64,000 nt of DNA from Roseovarius indicus (GCF_008728195.1 NZ_CP031598.1:1488001-1552000), one strand, 5' to 3'. Positions 8,722 through 17,970 are shown, counted from the first letter of the stretch. Translations and numbers: made by a program. Notes: generated from the sequence alone by a model not told the origin.

Positions 8722-9375
8722 TCAATCGATCCGAACGCCGCGCAGGTCCTGATCGCCAGGCAATTGGGACCGTTCCAGGATGATCTTAGACACGGCTCGT
8801 GTGCGCACGGGTGACATTTTGGCCAAGATAGGCGCGGCCACGCGCGGTTTCATCGTGCCCAACACCATGATCGTTGTCTCGATGTCCATATCGTCCATGA
8901 TCCTCGCCGCATCGGCAGGCTTCATGTTCTGGTAAAAGGCGATCAGGCGCTCCAGGTCATCGGTCTTGGCTGCCTCGACTCGTGCAAGCAACTCCTCGAT
9001 CGACGCTTTGAGGGCGTTCAATCCCTCCTTCTCGATATCCAGCTTTTCACGGGCCAGCGCGATTTCCGAGCGGCGCGCTTCCAACTCGCTTTCTTGAGCC
9101 TTGACCAGTTTCCGCTGCTCTTCGAGCGCAAGCATGACTTCCTCGGGTGCCTCGCAAACGTTGCCTGACTGTTTCAGCCCGGGAACGATTGGCGGCACAT
9201 CCGACTCCGGGGTGGCCTCGTTTTCAGTTTCGGTGCTGCCGGCGACCAGAACGAAGGGTTCCGGACCAGTCGGGTTGAACGGCACGATGGGCAGGGATGT
9301 CGCCGCCTTGGCAAAAAGGGTCAGACCAAGTCCACCCCAGAGGAGCTTGCCTATCGAGACTTGGGGCCACTTCAT
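8722..9375 (-). CDS. MotE-like flagellar motility protein
   Basis: A 217-residue protein with an N-terminal signal or membrane segment (about residues 10-30), a long charged coiled coil (about 78-140) and a C-terminal MgtE-N-like domain containing NMKPADAARIMDDMD and KPRVAAPILAKMSP. This is the layout of rhizobial MotE, the periplasmic chaperone of MotC. It is the last gene of the reverse set fliL-fliM-DUF6468-motE-like. MotB/MotC-type partners are not in the window, so the exact partner is inferred. Confidence 0.75.
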   Translation of the reverse strand: MKWPQVSIGKLLWGGLGLTLFAKAATSLPIVPFNPTGPEPFVLVAGSTETENEATPESDVPPIVPGLKQSGNVCEAPEEVMLALEEQRKLVKAQESELEARRSEIALAREKLDIEKEGLNALKASIEELLARVEAAKTDDLERLIAFYQNMKPADAARIMDDMDIETTIMVLGTMKPRVAAPILAKMSPVRTRAVSKIILERSQLPGDQDLRGVRID

Positions 9376-9378
9376 CTA

Positions 9379-9750
9379 TCAGGCCCTCCGTTCCATCCGG
9401 GTTTGTTCGAAAAAGCCGCGGACAAGATCCTTCTTGTCCGACAGGGACTGGATGCCAAGGCCGTTTTCGGGCGCCGAACGGCGCGGGTGGAACTCAGGCT
9501 CCTCTTTCAAGGGCTCGGCTTTATCCAATTCTGCCGTGGCTTTGGCCGTTGCCGCCGCGACAACACCGGAGCGCATGAGGTTGACCGAGTCTTCCGACTT
9601 GTCCACGGCCATAGCGTAGGCCTGGACGAGGGGTTCCAGCTCGTTGAGCGCGGACATGAGTTTCTTCACCTTCCGCGACACCCAGTATCCGTAAAGCGTC
9701 GTTCCGGCGAGCAACACGATAATGATGGCGTCCGTGATCCCGGCAATCAT
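9379..9750 (-). CDS. DUF6468-type flagellar cluster protein
   Basis: A 123-residue protein with one N-terminal membrane segment (about 5-25) followed by a short basic and helical cytoplasmic region (SRKVKKLMSALNELEPLVQA). Its place between fliM and the motE-like gene, overlapping fliM by 4 bp, matches the small DUF6468 proteins of alphaproteobacterial flagellar clusters. The function is not established; association with the C ring or motor is inferred from position only. Confidence 0.7.
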   Translation of the reverse strand: MIAGITDAIIIVLLAGTTLYGYWVSRKVKKLMSALNELEPLVQAYAMAVDKSEDSVNLMRSGVVAAATAKATAELDKAEPLKEEPEFHPRRSAPENGLGIQSLSDKKDLVRGFFEQTRMERRA

Positions 9751-10676
9751 TCTACTTCTCCTTCAGGCAGTTCCAGCATCTTGGTGATTTGAACGGCTGC
9801 ATGGCCGTTGTTTCTCTTTCCGGTGGTGGCTCGAAAGACCGGCGTGCCCTCGCACCGCACCAGGGCATCCGAATCTTCCGAGCCATAGATTTCCAGTACG
9901 TCGCCAGGCTTCAATCGCATCAGCCGATCAAGCGATACGCTTTGTTCGGCCAGGATGACTTCCAGGTTCAGATGCGCGCGCTCCAACTGGCCGGAAATCA
10001 GTTTCTGCCAGCCGCGGTCACCGTTGCCACCATCTCCGAAATGCACCTTCGCCAGGTTCGCGCGGATCGGTTCCAGCGTGTCGTAAGGCAGAACCACGTA
10101 GAGCGCGCCGGTACGGCCCGCCATTGCCACGGAGATCTTGAACCTCACGCAGAGGCTCGCCTGCGGTGCGATGTTGGCTGCTTCGGGGTCAGTCTCGATG
10201 TTCTCCAGTTCGAGCTCCATCGGGCCGATAACCGACATGCTGGACTGTAGCTCACGAAGAAGTATCCGGGCCAATTGTGCGCCGAACCCGCACTCTATTC
10301 CCGTATAAGCCTTCGGAACGTCCCCCAGTGCGCCTTCCGCTGTGCCGCCCAGTGACAACTCCACGAATGTCAGCGCCAATTGCGGATCGGTTATCATCAT
10401 GAAGTCGCCGTCGAGCAACGACCCGCTGCACGTAGCGATCATCGGCGGCGTCGGAAGGGCGTCGATGATCTGAGCGAGCGGCATATATTCGAACTGTGCC
10501 AACGACGCTTCGCAGATGACACGAGTATGCTCGGGAAGCGCGACCGAGAGGTTTTCGACGAACCGCTCGCCGATGATCTCGAGCATTGGCAGGCGCTGGA
10601 AATTGAAGTCCGAAAGCCGAATGATCTCGTCGATCAGGTCTGCGCCATGCAATTCAGACTGAGCCGTGGTCTGCAA
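9747..10676 (-). CDS. fliM: Flagellar motor switch protein FliM
   Basis: A C-ring protein that binds CheY-P and sets rotor direction. It has 309 residues. The CheC-like middle domain spans about residues 35-210, and a C-terminal SpoA (FliN-like) domain about 220-300 includes AEQSVSLDRLMRLKPGDVLE. The N-terminus begins MQTTAQSELHGADLIDEI and lacks the classic EIDALL CheY-binding peptide, which is common in this group but worth noting. It overlaps the DUF6468 gene and lies 10 bp after fliL. Confidence 0.88.
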   Translation of the reverse strand: MQTTAQSELHGADLIDEIIRLSDFNFQRLPMLEIIGERFVENLSVALPEHTRVICEASLAQFEYMPLAQIIDALPTPPMIATCSGSLLDGDFMMITDPQLALTFVELSLGGTAEGALGDVPKAYTGIECGFGAQLARILLRELQSSMSVIGPMELELENIETDPEAANIAPQASLCVRFKISVAMAGRTGALYVVLPYDTLEPIRANLAKVHFGDGGNGDRGWQKLISGQLERAHLNLEVILAEQSVSLDRLMRLKPGDVLEIYGSEDSDALVRCEGTPVFRATTGKRNNGHAAVQITKMLELPEGEVE

Positions 10677-10686
10677 ATTTACCTCC

Positions 10687-11400
10687 CTATTGCACGATCA
10701 GGTCGCTGATCAGGATTTCTTCGGGCAAGTCGCTACCGACCGCCGCTCTGGCACGCTTGAGTAATTGCGCTTTGACGCGAACGATGCCTGACATGCCCCG
10801 TACATCGGCCTCGGTCAGCCCGCGAAGGTAGGCATTGAACAGATCGCGCATGAACGGTTCCCGCTGCTTCATGATGTCAGCCGCGCCCGGGTCGGTTCGA
10901 TACACGACGATCAGATTGACCTTGAGAAAAGCCTTGGTCGTTTCGCCCGTGGACGATGTGCTTGCGATGTTCGTCAGCACCTCGCCAAAGTCCAGAAGGC
11001 CGTCATCCGCCTTTTCATTCTCTGAGTCATGCGCGTCTTCGTCGCCGGTCTTGTCCTGCAGGGCTATCGCATCGCCAGCAGGATGATCCCCCTGAGCAAG
11101 CGGGTCCGTGATGCGGTTGTGGCCCGCATCGTTTGATCCGGCGTGATCTTCGTCGCCCTGAGTATGCGCGGTGTCTTCGGCATCCTGTTCTTGCCCGGGC
11201 TCGTAGCTGGCGGCGTCCTCCAGGTAGGCGATACGCGCAAGGATGAACCCGCCCCCCAAGGACGCGACGCACATCAGGGCGGCCACCATCAAAAGGCGGC
11301 GGTTCGATTTGACCTGCGCAGCGCGCGTCTGCGCAGCATCGTCCGCACTGGGTTTTGCGGGCCGCTTTGTCGGCTTCGAGGGTTTTGCTGGCTTGGCCAT
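10687..11400 (-). CDS. fliL: Flagellar basal body-associated protein FliL
   Basis: An inner-membrane stator-associated protein. It has 237 residues: a cytoplasmic basic Pro/Lys-rich tail (about 1-32), one membrane segment near 33-56, a long acidic Asp/Glu/His-rich linker (about 60-130), and the C-terminal FliL domain (about 135-237) with FLKVNLIVVY and REPFMRDLFNAYLRG. It is longer than enteric FliL because of the acidic linker. It heads the reverse operon and is divergent from fliF. Confidence 0.9.
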   Translation of the reverse strand: MAKPAKPSKPTKRPAKPSADDAAQTRAAQVKSNRRLLMVAALMCVASLGGGFILARIAYLEDAASYEPGQEQDAEDTAHTQGDEDHAGSNDAGHNRITDPLAQGDHPAGDAIALQDKTGDEDAHDSENEKADDGLLDFGEVLTNIASTSSTGETTKAFLKVNLIVVYRTDPGAADIMKQREPFMRDLFNAYLRGLTEADVRGMSGIVRVKAQLLKRARAAVGSDLPEEILISDLIVQ

Positions 11401-11472
11401 CGCGTCAACTAGTGTTTCCGTGCTTCCAGTAATTTGTTCTTATCTCGTAACAAGATTAGATGAAAGTTTTTC

Positions 11473-11503
11473 TTGATAGATCATGCAATTTTTGGTCTAT
11501 CAA
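11473..11503. promoter_or_regulatory. Inverted repeat in the fliL/fliF divergent region
   Basis: Perfect 8-bp arms TTGATAGA (11473-11480) and TCTATCAA (11496-11503) are separated by 15 bp and end 21 bp before the fliF start. Half-site centres are 23 bp apart, about two helical turns, as expected for a dimeric regulator. It could also form a leader hairpin. No regulator is assigned. Confidence 0.35.
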
Positions 11504-11524
11504 TAACAAGAAAAGGAAGTTGCC

Positions 11525-13225
11525 GTGAATTCTTTCGTCGAAAACTTGCGAAATCTTGGCCGGCGTCGGCTTCTGATTTTAGGCGGCACCCTCGCGGCGT
11601 TGGTTGCGGCGCTATTGCTTGGCCTTGGTGCGGTAACCAAGCCTGACTATGCGCCGGTCTATCAGAACCTTTCGGTTTCCACATCCGGATCGGTAGAGAC
11701 GACCTTGCTCGGCGCCGGTTTCCCAGTTCGCGTTTCGGACGACGGATCAAGCGTTCTGGTGCCGCGTAGCGATCTTGCACGTGCGCGAATGGTGTTGGCA
11801 GAAACCGGCGTGCCCATCGACGGTGACCCTGGCTGGGAGCTCTTCGACGATCAAAGCGGTCTGGCCATGAACTCGTTCATGCAAAGTGTGAACAAGCTTC
11901 GTGCCATGGAAGGAGAACTTGCGCGGTCAATCCAGACCCTTGATGGAGTTCAAAGCGCGCGCGTTCACCTTGTCATTCCCGAGCGTGAGCCTTTCTCGCG
12001 CGATGTTCCTGTTCCGCGGGCATCGATTATCGTTCGTCCTGTGCCGGGTCGGCCTGTCTCCCGAAAGCAGGCGATTGCGATCCGCAACCTTGTGGCATCG
12101 TCCGTGGCCGATCTCGATCTGCGGCGCGTCACGGTTCTTTCCGCGAGTGGTGAGACAATTCTCGCGGAGGGGAACGAAACGGATGGCCAGATCACGATGC
12201 AGTCGGCGAAGACTGGCATAGAAGATCGCCTGTCGCGGGAAATCCAGGATATCCTGACTGCGCGAGTGGGGGCCGGGAACGCCCGCGTTCGTGTGAACGC
12301 CGATTTGACGACGCATCGTGAAGTTGTCGTCGAGCAATCGTTTGACCCAGATCAACAGGTTGTCCGGTCAACCGAAAACAATACTGAAAGCCAGTCGGGA
12401 ACCGAAGGCGGAAACGTCGGGGTTGAGAACAACATTCCGGCGGCTTTGCTCGACGGTCAGGAAGGCGCATCCACACGCCGGTCTATTTCTGGCGAGACGG
12501 TGACCTACGAGATCGGCAACACGCGCCGGGAGATCGTCAAGGAGGCCGGTGAGATCAAGCGGCTTTCCGTGGCTGTTCTGATCAACGGCATCTACTCCGT
12601 GGAAGGGTCGGATGTAACCTACTCGGAACGTACGGAGGAGGAACTCCAACGACTCGAGGGCCTGATCAAGTCTGCGGTCGGGTTCGATGAACAGCGCGGC
12701 GATTCCGTCTCCGTCGACAGCATGCGGTTCATGGACTACTCGATGGAAGTCGGTGACCCGATCACACTCTCGATGTCCCAGCAGATTTCCAGGAACATCG
12801 TTCCGATTCTTCGCGGGCTTCTGGCCCTTTTGGTTGTCGGTCTCGTCGTCATCCTGGGTGTGCGCCCTGCCTTGAAGTACCTGTCTCAGGAGCCTCAACC
12901 GGCGCTTCCGGGAAGAGATGGCAACCCGGACCTGCTTGCAGACGCCTCCGACGGATCTGCCGCCATGAACAGCGAAGACTCGCGTCTTGCTCAATCCTCG
13001 CTACCGGATGGCAGCGTTCTACCTCCCGAGCGAAAATCAGTCGATATTGCTGCACCATTCGATCCGCTCAGTGATGCAGGCCCGCACGAATACGTTGAAG
13101 CATTGGGCGTTCGGGGGAACCTGCTGAAGGCGCGGGTGGAGGGCATCCAGAAACTTGCCGATGAAAGGCCCGACCAGGTTCTCAAGGTGCTCCGGACCTG
13201 GTTGATGGCCGAGGCCGAGACATGA
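11525..13225 (+). CDS. fliF: Flagellar MS-ring protein FliF
   Basis: The inner-membrane MS ring that nucleates basal-body assembly. It has 566 residues and starts at GTG. Membrane segments lie at about 17-37 and 428-450, with the ring-building motifs between them (LARSIQTLDGVQSARVHLVI and IVRPVPGRPVSRKQ). The C-terminal cytoplasmic tail (about 530-566) carries the FliG-binding region. It overlaps fliH by 4 bp. Confidence 0.96.
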   Translation: MNSFVENLRNLGRRRLLILGGTLAALVAALLLGLGAVTKPDYAPVYQNLSVSTSGSVETTLLGAGFPVRVSDDGSSVLVPRSDLARARMVLAETGVPIDGDPGWELFDDQSGLAMNSFMQSVNKLRAMEGELARSIQTLDGVQSARVHLVIPEREPFSRDVPVPRASIIVRPVPGRPVSRKQAIAIRNLVASSVADLDLRRVTVLSASGETILAEGNETDGQITMQSAKTGIEDRLSREIQDILTARVGAGNARVRVNADLTTHREVVVEQSFDPDQQVVRSTENNTESQSGTEGGNVGVENNIPAALLDGQEGASTRRSISGETVTYEIGNTRREIVKEAGEIKRLSVAVLINGIYSVEGSDVTYSERTEEELQRLEGLIKSAVGFDEQRGDSVSVDSMRFMDYSMEVGDPITLSMSQQISRNIVPILRGLLALLVVGLVVILGVRPALKYLSQEPQPALPGRDGNPDLLADASDGSAAMNSEDSRLAQSSLPDGSVLPPERKSVDIAAPFDPLSDAGPHEYVEALGVRGNLLKARVEGIQKLADERPDQVLKVLRTWLMAEAET

Positions 13226-13917
13226 TCGATCTGTTTCAACGCAACTTTGATCTTGATAACGACACATTGGTTTCAGGCGTTGCATCCGGGTCGAGGACAG
13301 CAACCGAACCGGACATTCCCGACAGCATGTCGATGGAAATGGTCAGCCAGCTTGTCGAGGATGCCAAGGCAAACGCTTATGCCGAGGGTTTCGCGGATGG
13401 CGAGACCGAAGCGGCGAAAGAGGCGGCACGGTCGCTTGAGGCCAGCCTGGCCTCAACGGCAGAAGAAATCCGCAAAAGCATGGAGAAACTGATCGGCCTG
13501 GAAGCCGAGTTGCGGGCGGAAGCGGAACTCGAGATCTCGGAACTGGTGCAGTCAATCTGCTCTGCAGTCTTTCCCCGGATCGTTGCGAGCCGCGCCGCTG
13601 AACTGGCTGTTACGCAAGTCATCTCAAGCCTGAAATTTTCCCAGGACAGCCCAATTCTACGGGTTCAAGTCGAACCTGCTCTCGCCGATGAGGTCGAAAG
13701 GCTTTCCTTGGGCTGGAAGACCGGCAGCAAACGAAACACGGAGCTTTCAATCGAGGCCAGCGCCGGCATGGAACCGGGGCGCGTTCGCATGGACTGGCTG
13801 GGTGGCGGGCTTGAATACGATCTTTCCGTCGCATGTGAGCGCGTAGAAAAAGCGTTTCAGACGGCCACGGATGAATTGAGAGCACAAATCGAAAGGTCCG
13901 CAGAATGCAAGACTTGA
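13222..13917 (+). CDS. fliH: Flagellar assembly protein FliH (divergent)
   Basis: A regulator of FliI in the export apparatus. It has 231 residues with an Ala/Glu-rich coiled coil (about 38-115) containing AYAEGFADGETEAAKEAA, the GxxxG-like helical repeat region typical of FliH, and a globular C-terminus. Sequence conservation is low, as is usual for FliH, so the assignment rests on architecture plus position between fliF and fliN with overlaps on both sides. Confidence 0.75.
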   Translation: MIDLFQRNFDLDNDTLVSGVASGSRTATEPDIPDSMSMEMVSQLVEDAKANAYAEGFADGETEAAKEAARSLEASLASTAEEIRKSMEKLIGLEAELRAEAELEISELVQSICSAVFPRIVASRAAELAVTQVISSLKFSQDSPILRVQVEPALADEVERLSLGWKTGSKRNTELSIEASAGMEPGRVRMDWLGGGLEYDLSVACERVEKAFQTATDELRAQIERSAECKT

Positions 13918-14252
13918 ACCAGATTACTGAACCCCAGCCGAAAGAAGATGAGGCCGAGCCCCAAACCGCCACCGAAACGGAGGCGCGGCACGAGGCGACC
14001 GGCCGCAACATAGATGCGATTTTCGGCGTCAAGCTGGACGTGCGTGTTGTTCTGGGCCGTGCCAAACTTCCGATTTCGGAAATCCTGAACCTGTCCAAGG
14101 GGTCTGTCATCGAGCTGGACCGGAAGGTCGGTGACCCTGTGGACATAATGGTGAATGATCGCATGGTTGCCCGTGGGGATCTTGTGAAGGTGCGCGGCGG
14201 AATGATCGGGGTTGCGCTTAGGGAAATCGTGAAGGATTTCGTCACCGACTAG
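13905..14252 (+). CDS. fliN: Flagellar motor switch protein FliN
   Basis: A C-ring component. It has 115 residues: a charged N-terminus (about 1-35) and a C-terminal SpoA domain with LDVRVVLGRAKLPISEILNL and the conserved GSVIELDRKVGDPVDIMVND. It overlaps fliH by 13 bp and precedes fliP by 10 bp. Confidence 0.95.
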   Translation: MQDLNQITEPQPKEDEAEPQTATETEARHEATGRNIDAIFGVKLDVRVVLGRAKLPISEILNLSKGSVIELDRKVGDPVDIMVNDRMVARGDLVKVRGGMIGVALREIVKDFVTD

Positions 14253-14262
14253 GATCGCGGTC

Positions 14263-15099
14263 GTGCGCTTGCCCCCTCTCATGTTTTATCGGTCGAGACA
14301 TTTCGCCGGGGCCCTGGTTTTGCTGGCGCTCATTATGGTTGCGGCCGCCCCAGCGCTTGCTCAGGACAGCGGTCTTGGCAGCTTGCTCAGGGATTTGTCC
14401 AGCGACCTGTCCGGTGCGGAGCCGGGTAGCGATCAAAGCGCCGGCTTGTCCGGGCGCCTTTTGCAACTCTTTGCCCTGGTTACGGTTCTCAGCATTGCCC
14501 CGGGTTTGCTTGTCGTCGCAACCAGCTTCACGCGGTTCGTCATCGTACTGTCCATGCTCAGGCTGGCGCTTGGCCTGAACCAGACCCCCCCGAACATGGT
14601 GCTCAATGCCATGGCGTTGTTCATGACCTTGTTTGTCATGCAACCCGTCTTCGACGATGCGTGGGACGGTGGCCTTCGCCCCCTGCTCGAGAACTCGATC
14701 ACCGAAGAACAGGCCGTTCTCAATATCATGGAACCGTTTCGCGATTTCATGCTCGCCAACACCAGGCCGAAGGACATCCAATTGTTCGTGGAAATCTCTC
14801 AAAGCACGGAAGAAGAGGCAACGCCCCCGACAGATCAGGCAGACGTAGATTGGCGCGTACTGGTCCCGTCATTCATGATTTCCGAATTGCGCCGTGCGTT
14901 CACGATCGGATTTCTTCTGTATCTGCCCTTCATCGCGATCGACCTCATCATCGCATCCGTGCTTATGAGCGCAGGTATGATGATGTTGCCGCCGGTGCTT
15001 GTTGCACTGCCATTCAAGGTCATTTTCTTCGTGCTTATCGATGGGTGGTACCTGCTCGCCGGGTCTTTGATGCAATCCTACCAATTGTTAGGCGGATAA
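14263..15099 (+). CDS. fliP: Flagellar export gate protein FliP
   Basis: An inner-membrane core subunit of the FliPQR export channel. It has up to 278 residues from GTG 14263; an ATG at 14281 is an alternative. A cleavable signal peptide (about residues 8-28, ending in ALAQ) is followed by membrane segments carrying the family motifs TSFTRFVIVLSMLRLALGLN and MMMLPPVLVALPFKVIFFVL. It ends the fliF-fliH-fliN-fliP run. Confidence 0.94.
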   Translation: MRLPPLMFYRSRHFAGALVLLALIMVAAAPALAQDSGLGSLLRDLSSDLSGAEPGSDQSAGLSGRLLQLFALVTVLSIAPGLLVVATSFTRFVIVLSMLRLALGLNQTPPNMVLNAMALFMTLFVMQPVFDDAWDGGLRPLLENSITEEQAVLNIMEPFRDFMLANTRPKDIQLFVEISQSTEEEATPPTDQADVDWRVLVPSFMISELRRAFTIGFLLYLPFIAIDLIIASVLMSAGMMMLPPVLVALPFKVIFFVLIDGWYLLAGSLMQSYQLLGG

Positions 15100-15121
15100 C
15101 CGGTGGAAATCCTGGTTCCAT

Positions 15122-15164
15122 ACCAAATTTTGCCAACTTCCTGTTCGCAACCACAAGATTTGGT
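15122..15164 (+). promoter_or_regulatory. Inverted repeat between fliP and fliG
   Basis: Eleven-bp arms ACCAAATTTTG (15122-15132) and CAAGATTTGGT (15154-15164) match at 10 of 11 positions, with a 21-bp spacer. It starts 22 bp after the fliP stop and ends 44 bp before the fliG start. It may be an operator for fliG or a weak hairpin; there is no T-run after it. Confidence 0.3.
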
Positions 15165-15208
15165 GATAAAAGAGTGGGCGACCTACATCCGTAACGGTTG
15201 AAAAGCAC

Positions 15209-16231
15209 ATGAATCACTATTCATCGTACTTCAAAGCTAGAAAGCTCAACGGCGCCCAGAAGTCGGCGGTCCTGTTCCTGTGCCTCGGAGAGGAACGGGG
15301 GGGCGCATTGATGCAGCAACTGGATGTGAAGGAGATTCGTCAGATCAGCAATGCGATCTCGACCATGGGCGAAGTCCAGGCAGAGATCGTGGAAGAGATC
15401 ATGCAGGAGTTCGGCGAGAAAGTTTCGGAATACGGGTCGATCGTCGGCTCGGTCGAGGCGGCAAGGGGGCTGCTGAAGGAGTTTCTACCCGAGGAACGGG
15501 TTTCGGAAATACTGGGAGAAATCGAAGACAGCAAACGCAGCACTGTCTGGGAAGACCTGTCTGCGATGAACGAAAAGTCTTTGGCCGATATCATTCGGCC
15601 GGAACACAATCAGACCGTGGCGTTGATCCTGAGCCGCATTCGGCCGGAAACGGCTGCCAAGGTTTTGCCCCTGCTGGGGGCCGAACGTGCGGCGGAATTG
15701 ATCCAGCGGATGCTGGCCATAAACAACCTCTCGCTCGAAACCCTTCAGAATGTAGAAGACAGTATTCGCAAGGATATTCTCTCCAAGTCCGGCAACAACG
15801 CCACTGCCCTGATCGAAAAGCAGATCGTGTCAGTGTTCAACAAGTTGGACGAGGATATGTTCAACAGCGTCGCGCGCGAATTGCAGCAGCGCGAACCGGA
15901 GCGATTCCGCTCGCTTAAACAGCAGATGTTTGTCTTCGACGATCTTGCAAAACTAGAAGCCAATATTCTGTCAAAGGTAATGCGGGAAGCTGGCGGGAAT
16001 ACGTTGCCGCTGGCCCTGAGGGGCGCCAAGAAGGGGGTGCGCGACGTGTTCCTGGCCGCTCTGCCTTCTCGATCGCGGGACATGCTGGCCGATGAAATGG
16101 CCACGATGGGAGGCGTGCGCAGCCGGGACGCGAAAGCCGCACAGACCGAACTGGTGGAGGTTGCCCTCAGGCTCGCTGCGGAAGGAGAGATTGAACTTCC
16201 AAGCGACGAAGAAGAGGAGATGCTGACCTAG
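15209..16231 (+). CDS. fliG: Flagellar motor switch protein FliG
   Basis: The C-ring protein that contacts FliF and the stator. It has 340 residues covering the three FliG domains: an N-terminal domain with LNGAQKSAVLFLCLGEERGG, a middle domain with EHNQTVALILSRIRPETAAK, and a C-terminal domain whose charged torque helix lies around LPSRSRDMLADEMATMG. It is transcribed alone after a 109-bp gap from fliP and converges with the DUF1217 gene. Confidence 0.95.
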   Translation: MNHYSSYFKARKLNGAQKSAVLFLCLGEERGGALMQQLDVKEIRQISNAISTMGEVQAEIVEEIMQEFGEKVSEYGSIVGSVEAARGLLKEFLPEERVSEILGEIEDSKRSTVWEDLSAMNEKSLADIIRPEHNQTVALILSRIRPETAAKVLPLLGAERAAELIQRMLAINNLSLETLQNVEDSIRKDILSKSGNNATALIEKQIVSVFNKLDEDMFNSVARELQQREPERFRSLKQQMFVFDDLAKLEANILSKVMREAGGNTLPLALRGAKKGVRDVFLAALPSRSRDMLADEMATMGGVRSRDAKAAQTELVEVALRLAAEGEIELPSDEEEEMLT

Positions 16232-16260
16232 TTTCAGCCGGTGTTCACCGCGTTAGGTCG

Positions 16261-17088
16261 TCAGCGATACAGCGATGAGGCGGAAAACGTCACCGGAGAG
16301 ATCTCAAGCGTAAGTGGCACGAACTGCGCACCAATTCCGACAGGATTGAAAAGTGAGGCCAGGCGCGATCCTGACAGCGTTTGCGGCGGGTTCAGGACAT
16401 CTGAAATCGCGATGTACTTTGCCTCAAGGTCTTCCCTGACCTTGGGATCCTTCAAGTCAGCGATGTTCAGTTTTTCTTCGTATCGAAGTTTCTGCGCATC
16501 CACCTCAAGGCCCGCCAGCTCTTTTGGCAGGCCCAGGGCAACCTGAAAGAAATCGGTCAGTCGTGTATCCTTGAGAACATCGTACCAGTTGTCGATGTCG
16601 GCCACTTCTTCGCGAAAATGCAGGACATTGCCCACCGTGTCGTTCTGGGCTGCATTGTCGTTCACGAAAACGCGGTTGAAATAGCGCTCAACGATTTGTT
16701 CAACCCATACAGGATTGTCGAAACCGGGGTCGGTTGGCCCATCCTCTGTCGTAAAGCCCATAGCAGCGTGAAGCTCTCCGAACCGCGGGTCGGTCAGGCG
16801 GTTTACCAAGGACGTTTCGTCCGACGGATCGCTTTCGAGAACCTTGCGGATCATCCCCTTGCCGAAGATCTGCTCCTCCAGATCGAAGGCCTTCATGACA
16901 AAGGAATAAACTTCGAAGTCCTTAACGAGCTCTGCTGGCGTGCTGATGGATGCTATCCGTTCACGAAAAGCGGACGCCGCGCGCTCGTGTTCAGGTTGCT
17001 CGCGAAGCGAAATGATCTGCCGCTGTCGTGTCGAGTCTATGATGTTAAGCGCGATTTGACTGCCCAATCCACCGATGCTGATGACCAA
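16261..17088 (-). CDS. DUF1217 flagellar cluster protein
   Basis: A 275-residue soluble protein without a signal peptide. It contains DUF1217-type repeat segments such as DPRFGELHAAMGF and VERYFNRVFVNDNA. The family is found next to flaF, flbT and hook or rod genes in alphaproteobacteria; its function is not established. It is the last gene of the reverse flaF-flbT-DUF1217 operon, 5 bp after flbT. Confidence 0.8.
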   Translation of the reverse strand: MVISIGGLGSQIALNIIDSTRQRQIISLREQPEHERAASAFRERIASISTPAELVKDFEVYSFVMKAFDLEEQIFGKGMIRKVLESDPSDETSLVNRLTDPRFGELHAAMGFTTEDGPTDPGFDNPVWVEQIVERYFNRVFVNDNAAQNDTVGNVLHFREEVADIDNWYDVLKDTRLTDFFQVALGLPKELAGLEVDAQKLRYEEKLNIADLKDPKVREDLEAKYIAISDVLNPPQTLSGSRLASLFNPVGIGAQFVPLTLEISPVTFSASSLYR

Positions 17089-17093
17089 TGATC

Positions 17094-17513
17094 CTACTCC
17101 GCCGCTGTCTGGGGGGCCTTGCCGTGCATCATTTCGTAGAGGCGCTCTTCATACTGGATGACCGGTCGAAGGGCGCGCATGGCCTTGTAAAAGTCGTTTG
17201 TGGATACGTGGTTGGCGGCTTCGACAAGGTTGCCGGCGACTTCATCATGGAACACCGGGACGAGCCTGCCGAGCTTCGCCTGCAAAATGGGGATCAACTT
17301 TTCCCGCAGCTCTGTGTTCAAAAGGCAGGTTTGAGCAAAGAAATATACTTCCTTTACGGGCGTCCCCGCATCGCTTTCATCCAGCAGGTCCGACTCGCGA
17401 ACGACGTCAGCCTTGTTCTCGACATCGAGAAAATGCCGCCTGTCCGAGTTACGGATGACGCAGCCGTTCACGATGATACGTTCATTCGGTTTCAATGTCA
17501 GTTTCAGCGCCAT
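17094..17513 (-). CDS. flbT: Flagellin mRNA regulator FlbT
   Basis: The alphaproteobacterial post-transcriptional regulator of flagellin; Caulobacter FlbT destabilises flagellin mRNA when assembly is incomplete. It has 139 residues, with the family start MALKLTLKPNERIIVNGCVI and LDENxSDAGTP-like middle. It lies 3 bp after flaF. The likely target is the fliC leader at the left edge of this window. Confidence 0.93.
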   Translation of the reverse strand: MALKLTLKPNERIIVNGCVIRNSDRRHFLDVENKADVVRESDLLDESDAGTPVKEVYFFAQTCLLNTELREKLIPILQAKLGRLVPVFHDEVAGNLVEAANHVSTNDFYKAMRALRPVIQYEERLYEMMHGKAPQTAAE

Positions 17514-17516
17514 AGT

Positions 17517-17915
17517 CTATTCCGTCGTGCTGAATGCCCGGCCAGCCAGCCCATTGATTATCGTCTTGTTAATGTCGATTAGGGGTTTGACCTTCTTTTC
17601 CCCGGCCAAAACGCCCTGGCTATGCCGCTCAACCCACATGGCGAGTGAAAGAAGCCCCGCGCGCAAATCCGGGCTCAGTGCGTTTTCCGGTTCGGCTAGG
17701 TCTGCCTTGAAAGCGAGCCATACCCGTTCATTCTGCCAGACATCTTCCCTCAGTCCGTTCGAAAGAATTTCCAGCCGCTCGCCTGACGTTTCGGCGGCAT
17801 CATAATCGACATGACCACTTTCCAGCCGCGATGTGACCTGCACGAGGACCCGACGTTCAATTTGCCGCGGCGCTTCTGTATCGGAAATAGTCCGCTTGTA
17901 AGCGGCTATGCTCAT
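17517..17915 (-). CDS. flaF: Flagellin biosynthesis regulator FlaF
   Basis: An activator or chaperone for flagellin synthesis and secretion, acting opposite FlbT. It has 132 residues starting MSIAAYKRTISDTEAPRQIE, a strong match to the FlaF family. It is the first gene of flaF-flbT-DUF1217, with a perfect CtrA box 56 bp upstream. Confidence 0.93.
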   Translation of the reverse strand: MSIAAYKRTISDTEAPRQIERRVLVQVTSRLESGHVDYDAAETSGERLEILSNGLREDVWQNERVWLAFKADLAEPENALSPDLRAGLLSLAMWVERHSQGVLAGEKKVKPLIDINKTIINGLAGRAFSTTE

Positions 17916-17970
17916 GGTTTTATCTCGCTATTTTTTGTTTCTGCCTCAAGTCGAGTTTACCCACGCCAGA

